Positions 36,097-45,179 of a stretch of DNA of 64,000 nt are shown here, piece by piece (the first letter of the stretch is position 1; each line of letters opens with the position of its first letter). Position numbers and translations under genes: made by a program. The notes under the pieces are model-generated. The model was not told where the DNA came from. It saw nothing but the letters and a program-made list of their open reading frames with translations, and did no database searches. This DNA is from Streptomyces sp. (lineage in GTDB: Bacteria; Actinomycetota; Actinomycetes; Streptomycetales; Streptomycetaceae), in contig NZ_JAEKKT010000135.1 in assembly GCF_019510245.1 (NCBI RefSeq), forward strand, positions 1 through 64,000, given 5' to 3'.

Positions 36097-37392
36097 TTGT
36101 CCGAGTTCTTCGACCAGCTCTGGTCGTGGATCGTCGAGGCTGTGGGGGAGACGTCGTGGCGAGAGCTGATGCCGCTGGGGCTGGCCGGACTGTTCGTCTG
36201 GGCCCTGTGGTTGTACCGAGCGGTGCTCTCCCGGTTCGCCAAGCCGGTCGTGAACGCCTTCCGTACCAGCGTCTCCGTGGTGGTCCCGGCCTACCGGGAG
36301 GACCCGGAGATCCTGCTGGAGTGCCTGGAGACCTGGCTCGCCCAGGACCCGGCCGAGATCATCATCGTTCCTGACGTCGAGGACCACGAGGTACTGCACC
36401 GGCTGTCGCTGGTGGAGGACCCCCGGGTCCGGGTGCTCGCCTTCGAACACAGGGGGAAACGTTCCGCCCTGGGGGTCGGCATACGAGCCGCCACGAGTGA
36501 GCTCCTCGTCCTGGTGGACTCCGACACCCGCTGGGAGCCGGGGCTGCTGGACGCCGTCCAGATGCCGTTCGAGGACCCGGCCGTCGGCGGGGTGGGCACC
36601 CAGCAGAACGTCTACCAGCGCACCACCAGCGTCTGGCGCCGTATCGCCGACTGGCTGGTCAACCTCCGCTACTACGACTACGTTCCGGCCATGGGCCGGG
36701 CCGGTGCCGTGGCCTGCCTCTCCGGCCGTACCGCCGCCTACCGCCGCGAGGCGGTCGTGCCGGTGCTGGAGAACCTGGAGAACGAGTTCTTCCTCGGCCG
36801 CCGCTGCGTGGCGGGCGACGACGGCCGGCTGACCTGGCTGGTGCTCGCCTCCGGATACAGGACCGTGCACCAGTCCTCCGCGCGGGCGGTCTCCATGTTC
36901 CCGTCGTCCTTCCGGGCCTTCGTGAAGCAGCGTGTCCGGTGGAGCCGCAACTCCTACCGGTGCTACCTGACCGCGCTGTACAAGGGCTGGCTGTGGCGGG
37001 TCCCGCTGGTCACCAAGATAACGGTGCTGCAGATCCTGCTGACCCCGGTGACCATGGGCATGGCCCTCGGTTATCTGCTGACGAGCCGGCTGGACCTCAG
37101 TGCCCGCGGTGTCGTCCTCACCCTGATCTGGCTGCTGCTGGGCCGGGCCGTCCGCGGCTACTCGCACCTGCGCAGGCACCCGCAGGAGATCCTCCTGCTG
37201 CCGCTGACGGCCCTCGTGGTCATCATGATCTCGCTGCCGATCAAGCTCTACGCATTCGTCACCATGAACAAGCAGGGCTGGCTCACGCGCACCAGCAGCA
37301 GCATCGGGGGCGAGGGCCAGAGCGCGGCCACGCTCTCCGGAACCGCCGGCGGCGGCCAGAGCCACTCCGCCCTCCAGCCCGAGGTGATCTGA
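36097..37392 (+). CDS. Processive GT2 polysaccharide synthase (hyaluronan-synthase-like)
   Basis: About 431 aa in the inner membrane. One N-terminal transmembrane helix (LGLAGLFVWALWLYRAVL) precedes a GT-A domain with VVVPAYREDPEIL, the metal-binding VDSDTRWEP, the acceptor-site GDDGRLTW, and KQRVRWSRN (the QxxRW box of processive synthases). Three C-terminal transmembrane helices follow, as in hyaluronan, chitin and alginate synthases, which polymerise and export the chain together. TTG 36097 is preferred (GGGGGGAG 8 nt upstream); GTG 36079 is the longer option. UDP-glucuronate from the Ugd gene in the same cluster is a plausible donor. Confidence 0.88.
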   Translation: MSEFFDQLWSWIVEAVGETSWRELMPLGLAGLFVWALWLYRAVLSRFAKPVVNAFRTSVSVVVPAYREDPEILLECLETWLAQDPAEIIIVPDVEDHEVLHRLSLVEDPRVRVLAFEHRGKRSALGVGIRAATSELLVLVDSDTRWEPGLLDAVQMPFEDPAVGGVGTQQNVYQRTTSVWRRIADWLVNLRYYDYVPAMGRAGAVACLSGRTAAYRREAVVPVLENLENEFFLGRRCVAGDDGRLTWLVLASGYRTVHQSSARAVSMFPSSFRAFVKQRVRWSRNSYRCYLTALYKGWLWRVPLVTKITVLQILLTPVTMGMALGYLLTSRLDLSARGVVLTLIWLLLGRAVRGYSHLRRHPQEILLLPLTALVVIMISLPIKLYAFVTMNKQGWLTRTSSSIGGEGQSAATLSGTAGGGQSHSALQPEVI

Positions 37393-37396
37393 CGCC

Positions 37397-39346
37397 GTGG
37401 CCACCCTCACGACGCTCCCCACGACGAAGAGAAGACCCGGCCCCGGCAGCCGGCTGCGCCGGGCCGGCGCCAGGACGGCGGCCCTGCTGGGCGCCTTCGC
37501 GGTGGCGGCGACGCTGCTGCTGGGCGCCTCGGCCACGGCCCACGCCGACGGGGACGCCGACAAGAAGCAGAAGCTGGCCGCCGAGGACGCGGAGACCCAG
37601 GCCGCGCTGGTCGCCGACGAGGACCACCGCCTGAACCAGGTACGGGCGTTCACGTCGGTGGCGCCCCTGCAGAGCACCAAGTGGACCGTGCCGTACCGGC
37701 TGGACACCGACAACGGCTACACCCTGGTCCTCACCGAGCGCAGCAACGCCTACACCATCGCCGACCTGCTGAGACTCGCCCCGCAGACCTTCGTGCGGCG
37801 CAAGGACGGCTCGTATCTGCTGACCGAGAACATCTACCTGAACGTCGGCGCCAAGCTGAAGCTGTCCAACCCCGGCGGCCTCACCCTGCGGATGGCCAGC
37901 AACCGCACCGGCTTCGTCTCCATCGTCTCCTTCGGCGGCGAACTCACCCTCCAGGGCACCGCCCAGGCGCCGCTGACCATCACCAGCTGGGACCCGCAGG
38001 CCAACAAGGCCGACAGCGACGTCCGGGACGGCCGCGCCTACATCCGCACCATCGGCGGCCAGTTCGAGATGACGCACGCCAAACTCGCGAGCCTCGGGTT
38101 CTGGAGCGGCCGTACCGGAGGGCTCAGCCTCACCGGCACCGACCGGCCGAACACCGGCTCGCTGGAGGACACCGGCCAGGTGCACGGCAAGACCGCGCGC
38201 GAACGGGCCGACCGGCAGGGCGAGCAGGACGACCAGAGCACCGGCAGCGGTGACGTCACGGCCATGCCGTCGGGCGAACTGACCACTCCCGACGCCCGGT
38301 TCTCGACCGGCGGCCTCTCCTACGTCTCCGGGTCGATCACCCACTCGACCATCACCGGCAACGCCTTCGGGATCTTCATCTCCAGTGCGACGGGGATCGA
38401 GATCAGCGACACGACCGTGGCGAACAGCCTGGAGGACGGGGTGGTCATGCACCGGTTCGTCTCCAGCTCGCTCGTGCAGCGCACGGTCGCCAAGGACAAC
38501 GGCGGCGACGGCTTCATCCTCTCCCGGGCCACCCAGCAGGTGCGGGTCAGCGGCTGCACCGCCGAGGGCAACGGCGGCAACGGCTACACGCTCAGCGGCA
38601 AGCCCCTCGCCGACGGCCCCTCCGCCTCCGGGCAGGCCGTCGACAGCTACGGCTCCAACTCGGTCGCCAACAGCGTGGCCAAGGACAACGGCCGCTACGG
38701 CGTCGAGGTGCTGGGCGGTTTCGACGTCGGCGTGCAGAACAACCGCATCGAGGGCGGTGACATGGGCATCGTGGCGCGCCTGGCGGCGGACAAGGTGTCC
38801 ATCACCGGCAACCGGCTGACCGGCCAGAACCGGCAGGGCATCTCGGTCCGCGACGGCGTCACCGGCGCCACCGTCACCGGCAACATCATCGACGGGCCGC
38901 AGACCGGCGTGTACGTCCGCGACTCGGCCGCCGAGATACGCGGCAACACCGTCCAGGACGCCACCAACCACGGGGTCAGCCTGGTCGGCGGGGTGGACGG
39001 CACCACGGTCTCCTACAACGTGATCGGCGGGGTCGGCCCCAGCGCGCTGGACTCCATCCGCTCCCACGGCGGTGCCGACATCAAGGAGAACCAGACCTTC
39101 GCCTGGTACGACACCAGCTCCTTCTGGGTCAGGGTCAAGCACTACGCGAGCCCGATGACGCTGCTGTGGACGGGCATCCTGCTCCTCATCCTGTTCTCGG
39201 CCGCCATGGGCCGGCGCAGGCGCCGGGCGGGCGGGCGGGGCGCGGCCATCGTGCACCCGTACTCCGACAAGGCGCCGCTGCCCTCCCCGCCGCCGGACGA
39301 GATCGCCGTGGCAGGCCGCCGCCGGGAGCCGGTGATGAGCGAATGA
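37397..39346 (+). CDS. Membrane-anchored beta-helix protein, candidate polysaccharide epimerase/lyase
   Basis: 649 aa, exported. Signal peptide (LLGAFAVAATLLLGASATAHA), a mixed N-terminal region, then a right-handed parallel beta-helix (about 300-560) with repeated NxxxGNxxG turns, and a C-terminal transmembrane anchor (LLWTGILLLILFSAAMG) with a basic tail. The coil with LEDGVVMHRFVSSS places His352 where AlgG-type mannuronan C5-epimerases have DPHD, and Arg377 one coil later (GFILSRAT) matches the charge-neutralising Arg of those enzymes. The DP of DPHD is missing, so activity is inferred. GTG 37397 lies 4 bp after the synthase stop. Confidence 0.82.
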   Translation: MATLTTLPTTKRRPGPGSRLRRAGARTAALLGAFAVAATLLLGASATAHADGDADKKQKLAAEDAETQAALVADEDHRLNQVRAFTSVAPLQSTKWTVPYRLDTDNGYTLVLTERSNAYTIADLLRLAPQTFVRRKDGSYLLTENIYLNVGAKLKLSNPGGLTLRMASNRTGFVSIVSFGGELTLQGTAQAPLTITSWDPQANKADSDVRDGRAYIRTIGGQFEMTHAKLASLGFWSGRTGGLSLTGTDRPNTGSLEDTGQVHGKTARERADRQGEQDDQSTGSGDVTAMPSGELTTPDARFSTGGLSYVSGSITHSTITGNAFGIFISSATGIEISDTTVANSLEDGVVMHRFVSSSLVQRTVAKDNGGDGFILSRATQQVRVSGCTAEGNGGNGYTLSGKPLADGPSASGQAVDSYGSNSVANSVAKDNGRYGVEVLGGFDVGVQNNRIEGGDMGIVARLAADKVSITGNRLTGQNRQGISVRDGVTGATVTGNIIDGPQTGVYVRDSAAEIRGNTVQDATNHGVSLVGGVDGTTVSYNVIGGVGPSALDSIRSHGGADIKENQTFAWYDTSSFWVRVKHYASPMTLLWTGILLLILFSAAMGRRRRRAGGRGAAIVHPYSDKAPLPSPPPDEIAVAGRRREPVMSE

Positions 39347-40683
39347 GCGACGACACCCCCCACACGCCCGCACCAGGTGACGGCGGTCCGGACGACGGTG
39401 GTCCGGGCGGCAGCGGCCAGGGTGACGGCGGCTCCACGGCCGTCGGCGGCGGCTCCGCGACGGGCGAGTCCGTCGCGGAGCGGGCGCGCCGGATCTGGCT
39501 CGCCGGCGGGCCTCCGCTGTGGGTGGCCTCGGCCGCCCTGGTGATCTCGGTGGTGGCGCTGATCGTGGCGGGGGTCTCGGCAGGCGACGACCGGGCCGTC
39601 GTGTACGGCGCCGGCCCCACCGCCGGTCCCACCATCCCGGTCGCCGAGCCCACGGACGACGGGGACGACACCGGCGACCCCGGTGCCACGGCCTCCGGCC
39701 CGGCACCGGGCGACACGGCGGCCACCGACGGGTCGGCCACCCCCACCCCCACCGCGACCGGCTCGGCCGCGGCCGTGGCCTCAGGGCCGGTGAAGTGCCC
39801 GGCCGCCACCGTCACCGTCAGCGATGCCAAGTCCCTGAAGGACGCGCTGGACCGTGCCCGGCCCGGTGACGTCATCAAGATGGCGGACGGGGTCTACTCG
39901 GACCGCTTCACCGCCACCACCCCCGGTACGGCGGACCGGCCGATCTTCCTGTGCGGCGGCCCCGGCGCGGTGATCGACGCCGGCGACGTCGACGGCGGCT
40001 ACGCCTTCCACCTGGACGGCGCCAGCCACTGGCGGCTGATCGGCTTCACCGTGCGCAACGGCCAGAAGGGGGTCATGGCCGACAAGGTCCAGGGCAGCGT
40101 CATCCAGGGCCTGACCGTCGAGAACATCGGCGACGAGGGCATCCACCTGCGCGACTTCAGTTCCGGCAACGTGGTGGAGGACAACACCGTCCGCGCCACG
40201 GGCAAGCGCAAGGAGCAGTTCGGCGAGGGCATCTACGTCGGGTCCGCCCAGTCCAACTGGTGCACCGTCACCGACTGCAAGCCCGACAAGAGCGACGACA
40301 ACGTGATCCGCGGCAACCACGTCAGCGACACCACCGCGGAGTCCGTCGACATCAAGGAGGGCACCACCGGGGGCTCCCTCATCGGCAACACCTTCGACGG
40401 CGCCGCCCTCAGCGGGGGCCACAACGACTCCTGGGTCGACGTCAAGGGCAACGACTGGCTGATCAAGGGCAACGTCGGCAGCCACTCGCGTGAGGACGGC
40501 TTCCAGACCCACCAGATCCTCGACGGCTGGGGCACCGCAAACGTGTTCCAGGACAACACCGCGCAGGTGGACGGCCCCGGCTACGGCTTCCACTTCGCAC
40601 CCGTCGAGAAGAACAAGGTCACCTGCGACAACAAGGTCACCGACGCGGCGAAGGGCCTCGCCAACGTCGCCTGCTCCTCCTGA
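39343..40683 (+). CDS. Second membrane-anchored beta-helix protein
   Basis: 446 aa. A Gly/Asp-rich cytoplasmic N-terminus, one transmembrane helix (PLWVASAALVISVVALIVAGV), a Thr/Pro/Asp-rich linker, then an extracytoplasmic right-handed beta-helix. That domain opens like the pectate-lyase/chondroitinase B family (DAKSLKDALDRARPGDVIKMADGVY, then GTADRPIFLCGGPGAVIDAG), followed by rungs such as NVVEDNTVRATG. Six Cys suggest disulfides outside. It overlaps the preceding gene (ATGA), so the two are coupled. A lyase or binding role on the polymer made by the synthase is inferred. Confidence 0.82.
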   Translation: MSDDTPHTPAPGDGGPDDGGPGGSGQGDGGSTAVGGGSATGESVAERARRIWLAGGPPLWVASAALVISVVALIVAGVSAGDDRAVVYGAGPTAGPTIPVAEPTDDGDDTGDPGATASGPAPGDTAATDGSATPTPTATGSAAAVASGPVKCPAATVTVSDAKSLKDALDRARPGDVIKMADGVYSDRFTATTPGTADRPIFLCGGPGAVIDAGDVDGGYAFHLDGASHWRLIGFTVRNGQKGVMADKVQGSVIQGLTVENIGDEGIHLRDFSSGNVVEDNTVRATGKRKEQFGEGIYVGSAQSNWCTVTDCKPDKSDDNVIRGNHVSDTTAESVDIKEGTTGGSLIGNTFDGAALSGGHNDSWVDVKGNDWLIKGNVGSHSREDGFQTHQILDGWGTANVFQDNTAQVDGPGYGFHFAPVEKNKVTCDNKVTDAAKGLANVACSS

Positions 40684-40814
40684 CGTGACGTGACCAACGG
40701 GGCCCGGCCCGCACCCGGGCCCCGTACGGCCGCGGCTCCCTCTCCTTCACCCACTCCACCCACGCGCGTCCTCGGCATGCGCGCTTTCGGCCCGGAAATC
40801 CCCTCGGAGGCATC

Positions 40815-42176
40815 ATGGACACTCTTCCCGCCGCCACCCACGGCACCGTCGGCACCGACGCTCCCCGTCTCACGGTCATCGGCACCGGGTACCTGGGCGC
40901 CACGCACGCCGTGTGCATGGCGGCGCTCGGCTACGAGGTGCTCGGCGTCGACGTGGACCCCGGCAAGATCAAGCTGCTGAGAGCCGGGGAGGTACCGTTC
41001 TTCGAGCCAGGACTGCCCGAACTCCTGGCCAAGGCACAGGAATCCGGCCGGCTGCACTTCACGACCAGCCTCGCCGAGGCGGCGGAGTTCGGCGACATCC
41101 ACTTCGTCTGCGTGGGCACCCCGCAGCAGCCCGGCTCCTACGCCGCGGACCTCACCTACGTGGAGGGCGCGGTGACCGAGCTGGCCCGGCACCTGAACCG
41201 CCGTGCCCTGGTGGTCGGGAAGTCGACGGTGCCGGTGGGCACCGCGGCCCGCCTCGCGGAGCTGGTCCGCACCACCGCCCCGGCGGGGGACGCCGTGGAG
41301 CTTGCGTGGAACCCCGAGTTCCTGCGGGAGGGCTTCGCCGTGGAGGACACCCTGCACCCCGACCGGCTGGTGTTCGGCACCGAGTCCGCGTGGGCGGAGC
41401 AGCAGCTGCGCGCCGCGTTCGCGCCCGTCATCGCCCAGGGCACCCCGGTGGTGGTCGCCGACCTGCCGACCGCCGAACTGGTCAAGGTCGCCGCCAACTC
41501 CTTCCTGGCCACGAAGATCTCGTACATCAACGCCATGGCGGAGGTCTGCGAGGCCACCGGTGCCGACGTGCACCGGCTGGCGGAGGCGCTGGCCTACGAC
41601 GACCGGATCGGCGGCCGGTTCCTGAAGCCGGGTCTCGGTTTCGGCGGCGGCTGCCTGCCCAAGGACATCCGGGCCTTCATCCACCGTGCCGAGGAACTGG
41701 ACGTCGCGCAGGCGGTCGCCTTCCTGCGCGAGGTGGACGCGATCAACCAGCGCCGCCGGGCCCGCACCGTCGACCTGGTCCGCGAGCTGGTCGGCGGGGA
41801 TCTCGCCGGGACGAAGGTGGCCGCGCTCGGGGCGGCCTTCAAGCCCAACTCCGACGACATCCGGGACGCCCCGGCGCTGGACGTCGCCGCCTCCCTGCAC
41901 CGGGCGGGCGCCCAGGTGACGGTCTACGACCCGGTGGCGATGGACAACGCCCGCCGCGTCCACCCCGAGCTGGCGTACGGGACCGACGCGCTGCAGGCCG
42001 CCACCGGCGCCGACGTCGTGGTCCTGCTCACCGAGTGGACGCAGTTCCGGGAGATCGACCCGGAGGCCATGGGCGCGGTGGTCAACCGCCGCCGGGTCGT
42101 GGACGGCCGGCACGCCCTCGACCCCGCCCAGTGGCGCGCGGCCGGCTGGGAGTACCGGGCGCTGGGCCGCAACTGA
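40815..42176 (+). CDS. UDP-glucose 6-dehydrogenase
   Basis: Oxidises UDP-glucose to UDP-glucuronate with two NAD+. The 453-aa protein has the NAD fold VIGTGYLGATHAVCMAALGY, GTPQQPGS, the KSTVPVGT block, and the catalytic cysteine in GFGGGCLPKDIRAF; the C-terminal UDP-binding domain has FKPNSDDIRDAPAL. A UDP-ManNAc dehydrogenase is less likely from these motifs. ATG 40815 has GGAGGCATC upstream. It lies 131 bp after the beta-helix genes on the same strand, supplying the uronic acid donor expected for the locus. Confidence 0.92.
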   Translation: MDTLPAATHGTVGTDAPRLTVIGTGYLGATHAVCMAALGYEVLGVDVDPGKIKLLRAGEVPFFEPGLPELLAKAQESGRLHFTTSLAEAAEFGDIHFVCVGTPQQPGSYAADLTYVEGAVTELARHLNRRALVVGKSTVPVGTAARLAELVRTTAPAGDAVELAWNPEFLREGFAVEDTLHPDRLVFGTESAWAEQQLRAAFAPVIAQGTPVVVADLPTAELVKVAANSFLATKISYINAMAEVCEATGADVHRLAEALAYDDRIGGRFLKPGLGFGGGCLPKDIRAFIHRAEELDVAQAVAFLREVDAINQRRRARTVDLVRELVGGDLAGTKVAALGAAFKPNSDDIRDAPALDVAASLHRAGAQVTVYDPVAMDNARRVHPELAYGTDALQAATGADVVVLLTEWTQFREIDPEAMGAVVNRRRVVDGRHALDPAQWRAAGWEYRALGRN

Positions 42177-42200
42177 CCACGGGCCCGGGCCGGTTCGGGC

Positions 42201-42923
42201 TCAGGCGAACTCGGCGAGGGCGCGCGCCACGATGGCCTCCAGCTGCTGGTGGTGCGCGCCCTTCCAGTACGCGCGGCCGCACTCCGCGCACTGCGCGAAG
42301 ACGTCGTACGACTTCTGTGTCCCGCCCTTCAGCTGGTCCGCAACCTCGTCCTTGGTCGCCTCCCTGAGCAGGCCGTTGCAGGCGGTGCAGCGGGTCCAGG
42401 GGCGCAGATCCGGGGCGAACCGGTCGAGGACGTCGCGGAGCTGGTCGTCGGGGCCGGTGCTGTAGACGTAGCCGCCCGCCCAGATTTCGCGGCGGCGCAG
42501 CAGGCCCCGGTCGCGGCTCAGCAGCACCCGCTTCTCGGCCGCCGAGCGGGCGGCGAGGGCCGGGTCGCCGATGTCCGTCGACTCGTACGCGGTGTCCACG
42601 CCGAGGAGGCGCAGCCGGCGGGCGAGGGTGCCGAGGTGGACGTCGAGGAGGAAGCGGAGCGGGGCGCCGGGGACGCGCTGGGGGCGGGTGACCGGGCGTA
42701 CGGCCACCCGCTCGCCGTGCGCCGGGATGTGGGCCACGGGGACCTCTCGGCCGTCCACCACCAGGGCGCCCACCTCGGTCAGGGGGACGCCCAGGGACTC
42801 GATGACGTGACCGAGGGTCGAGACGCCGTCGACGGTGAGGGGGTGGACGCCGACGCGGCGGGCGTGCGGGACGAACAGGGCCAGCTCGGGGGCGACTTCG
42901 ACCTGGATCTGGGAAGCGTTCAC
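42201..42923 (-). CDS. Mut7-C RNase domain protein with ThiS-like N-terminus
   Basis: 240 aa. The N-terminal ~85 residues look like a ubiquitin/ThiS-like beta-grasp domain. The Mut7-C PIN-like RNase domain follows: FLLDVHLGTLARRLRLLGVDTAY, then LLSRDRGLLRR. A zinc ribbon (RCTACNGLL and QCAECGRAYWKG) closes the protein. Mut7-C proteins are predicted ribonucleases; the beta-grasp fusion is known in actinobacteria. Convergent with the UDP-glucose dehydrogenase gene. Confidence 0.88.
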   Translation of the reverse strand: MNASQIQVEVAPELALFVPHARRVGVHPLTVDGVSTLGHVIESLGVPLTEVGALVVDGREVPVAHIPAHGERVAVRPVTRPQRVPGAPLRFLLDVHLGTLARRLRLLGVDTAYESTDIGDPALAARSAAEKRVLLSRDRGLLRRREIWAGGYVYSTGPDDQLRDVLDRFAPDLRPWTRCTACNGLLREATKDEVADQLKGGTQKSYDVFAQCAECGRAYWKGAHHQQLEAIVARALAEFA

Positions 42924-42956
42924 CTGGTCAGGATGGCACGGGGGACGGCCGTGACC

Positions 42957-43580
42957 TCAGTGGTTTTCCGGGGGCAGGCCGTGCTCGATGACGTCCAGGG
43001 CGCGGTCGACGAGGGCCTCGAAGTCGCCCTCGTGCTGGTTCTCCGCCCAGTACATCGAGACCTCCATCAGCCCGCCGACGAAGGACATCGCGTAGACCCG
43101 GACCTCCAGGCTGTCGGGGTCACGGCCGCTGCGCTCCCCGATGGCCTGGCAGAGCAGGCGGCCGGTGGACGACATGCTCTCCATCATCCGGGAGCGCACC
43201 GAGGGGACCTCGACCATCAGCCGGGTGCGCAGCCGGGAGACCACCGGATCGTCCTTGACGCCCAGCCGGATCGCCCGGTGCATCACGTGGCGGAGGGACA
43301 CCGGCCACGGCTCGTCCGCGGGCCGCGCCCGGAGCTCCTCCAGGATGACCAGGTCGTACTCGTCCGTGAGGACGATGTCCTCCTTGGTCGGGAAGTACCG
43401 GAAGACCGTCGACGGCGACACCTCGGCCCGCTCCGCGATCTGCTCGATCGTCGTGGCGTCCCAGCCCTGCACCTCGACCAGCGCGTACGTGGCGGTGCGG
43501 ATCGCCTCGCGGGTCTTGATCTTCTTGCGTTCCCGCAGGCCGGGCCGGGGGGAGGTGTGCGGTGCCGTCATGCCGGTCAT
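42957..43580 (-). CDS. TetR family repressor of the MFS exporter
   Basis: 207 aa. HTH: REAIRTATYALVEVQGWDATTIEQIAERAEVSPSTVFRYFPTKEDIV. The C-terminal domain is the TetR_C_17-like helical ligand pocket (VYAMSFVGGLMEVSMYW). ATG 43580 overlaps the stop of the MFS gene (ATGA), so it is the second gene of the operon and probably represses it through the palindrome at 45180-45194. ATG 43571 is an alternative start. Confidence 0.9.
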   Translation of the reverse strand: MTGMTAPHTSPRPGLRERKKIKTREAIRTATYALVEVQGWDATTIEQIAERAEVSPSTVFRYFPTKEDIVLTDEYDLVILEELRARPADEPWPVSLRHVMHRAIRLGVKDDPVVSRLRTRLMVEVPSVRSRMMESMSSTGRLLCQAIGERSGRDPDSLEVRVYAMSFVGGLMEVSMYWAENQHEGDFEALVDRALDVIEHGLPPENH

Positions 43581-45175
43581 TGTCCGGCATCTGCGGTGGC
43601 CGGAGCCACGTCAGGGGACTCGTTCCCTTCGGCTCGGCGGGCGAGGGGGGTGTTCGGCAGGAACGCGGCGGCCAGCAGGGCGGTGACGAGTGCGCCGATG
43701 CCGCACACCAGCAGGACCAGGCCCATGCCGTGGACGTACGACGCGTTCGCGGAGGCGACGAGGCGGGTGGAGCCCGTCTTCGCGGCGACCAGGTGGGCGG
43801 CGACCACCGACTCGCCGGCGGTGTGGCCGAGCGGGGCGGGCAGCCCGGTGACGTCGAGGCGGTCGCGGAAGGCACCGGCCAGCAGGCTGCCGAGCAGGGC
43901 GATGCCGATCGCGCCGCCGACCTGGCGCATCGTCATCAGCAGCCCGGAGCCGCTGCCGGCCCGGTCCGCCGGCAGGGCGCCGAGGGCGCCGTCCATGGAG
44001 GGGACCACCGAGAAGCCGAAGCCGAGGCCGGCGACGGACAGCCACAGCGCGGTGAAGCCGTAGCCGTCGCTCACCGAGGTACGGCTGCCGAGCAGGGCCG
44101 CGAAGGCGAGCACCACCAGGCCCGCGGCGACCACGGCGCGGGCGCCGAAGCGGGCGACGACCGGCTGGGCGGCCCGTGCGGCGACGATGAGGCCGCCCAT
44201 CATGGGCAGCAGGCGCAGGCCGGTGCCGAAGGCGTCGTTGCCGAGGACCGTCTGGAGGTAGGGCGGCAGCACGAACATCAGGCCGGACAGCACGAACATC
44301 ACCAGGGTCGCGGCGAGGGTGTTGAGCAGGAACCCGCGGTGGCTGAGGAGCTCCATGTCGAGCATCGGGCGCTCGGCCCGGCGTTCGCGCAGCACCAGAG
44401 CGGTGACGAGGACGACGGCGACGGCGAACAGGGCGACCGCTGGGGGTCCCCCCACGCCTTTCGGGCTGTGGGGGAGGGTCGCCCAGCCCCGGTCGGGGGC
44501 CTCGATGATCGCGTAGACCAGGGCGCCGAGGCCGATCGCGGTGAGCGCGGTGGAGAGGGCGTCGACTTTGGGGGAGGCGGGGTCGCTGGTCTCGGGGAGC
44601 AGGAAGACGCAGGCGGCGACGCCGATGGCGGCCATGGGCACGTTGATCAGGAAGACCGAGCCCCACCAGAAGTGGTTGAGCAGGAAGCCGCCGATGATCG
44701 GGCCGAGCGGGAGGCCGAGCGCCGAGGCGGCCGAGACGATGCCGACGGCGCGGGTGCGCTCGGCGGGCCCGAACAGCGAGGGCAGCACGGACATGGCGAG
44801 CGGCATCACCAGCGCGGCGCCGACGCCCATGGCGGCGCGGGCGGCGATCACCCAGTTCACGTCGCCGGCCAGCGAGCCCATCACCGAGCCCGCCAGGAAG
44901 ACCAGCAGGCCCACGACGAGCATCCGGCGGCGGCCGAAGCGGTCGCCGAGGAGTCCGGCGGGGAGCATCAGCGACGCGAAGACGACGACGTACGCGTCCG
45001 CCATCCACTGCTGCTGGCTGGTGGTGGCGCCGAGTTCCCCGGCCATCGTCGGGAGCGCCACGTTGAGGATCGTCGTGTCGAAGCCGAGCACCAGCATGCT
45101 CGCGACCAGGGCGCCGAGGGCCCACCACCGGCGGGGGTTCTGGTGCCCCTCTTCAAGAGGAGTGACAGTAGCCAT
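43577..45175 (-). CDS. MFS multidrug exporter, DHA2 family (14 TM)
   Basis: 532 aa, proton-driven drug efflux of the EmrB/QacA type. Fourteen hydrophobic segments; motif A is GLLGDRFGRRRMLV, and motif C-like ASALGLPLGPIIGGFLL. In the middle, the loop TLPHSPKGVGGPPAV is encoded by an in-frame palindromic repeat (44441-44476), absent from typical homologues I can recall. ATG 45175 starts METVTPLEE-like (MATVTPLEEGHQNPRRWW). First gene of an operon with its TetR repressor. Confidence 0.9.
   Translation of the reverse strand: MATVTPLEEGHQNPRRWWALGALVASMLVLGFDTTILNVALPTMAGELGATTSQQQWMADAYVVVFASLMLPAGLLGDRFGRRRMLVVGLLVFLAGSVMGSLAGDVNWVIAARAAMGVGAALVMPLAMSVLPSLFGPAERTRAVGIVSAASALGLPLGPIIGGFLLNHFWWGSVFLINVPMAAIGVAACVFLLPETSDPASPKVDALSTALTAIGLGALVYAIIEAPDRGWATLPHSPKGVGGPPAVALFAVAVVLVTALVLRERRAERPMLDMELLSHRGFLLNTLAATLVMFVLSGLMFVLPPYLQTVLGNDAFGTGLRLLPMMGGLIVAARAAQPVVARFGARAVVAAGLVVLAFAALLGSRTSVSDGYGFTALWLSVAGLGFGFSVVPSMDGALGALPADRAGSGSGLLMTMRQVGGAIGIALLGSLLAGAFRDRLDVTGLPAPLGHTAGESVVAAHLVAAKTGSTRLVASANASYVHGMGLVLLVCGIGALVTALLAAAFLPNTPLARRAEGNESPDVAPATADAGQ
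44441..44476 (+). repeat. Streptomyces palindromic repeat, class B, inside the MFS gene
   Basis: TGGGGGTCCCCCC, then a hairpin CCCCCAC-GCC-TTTC-GGGC-T-GTGGGGG, ending in GAG. The length of 36 bp is divisible by three, so the reading frame of the exporter is kept. The same 13-bp start and GGGGGAG end occur in gntP at 63669-63708. Confidence 0.7.
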
Positions 45176-45179
45176 GAAA

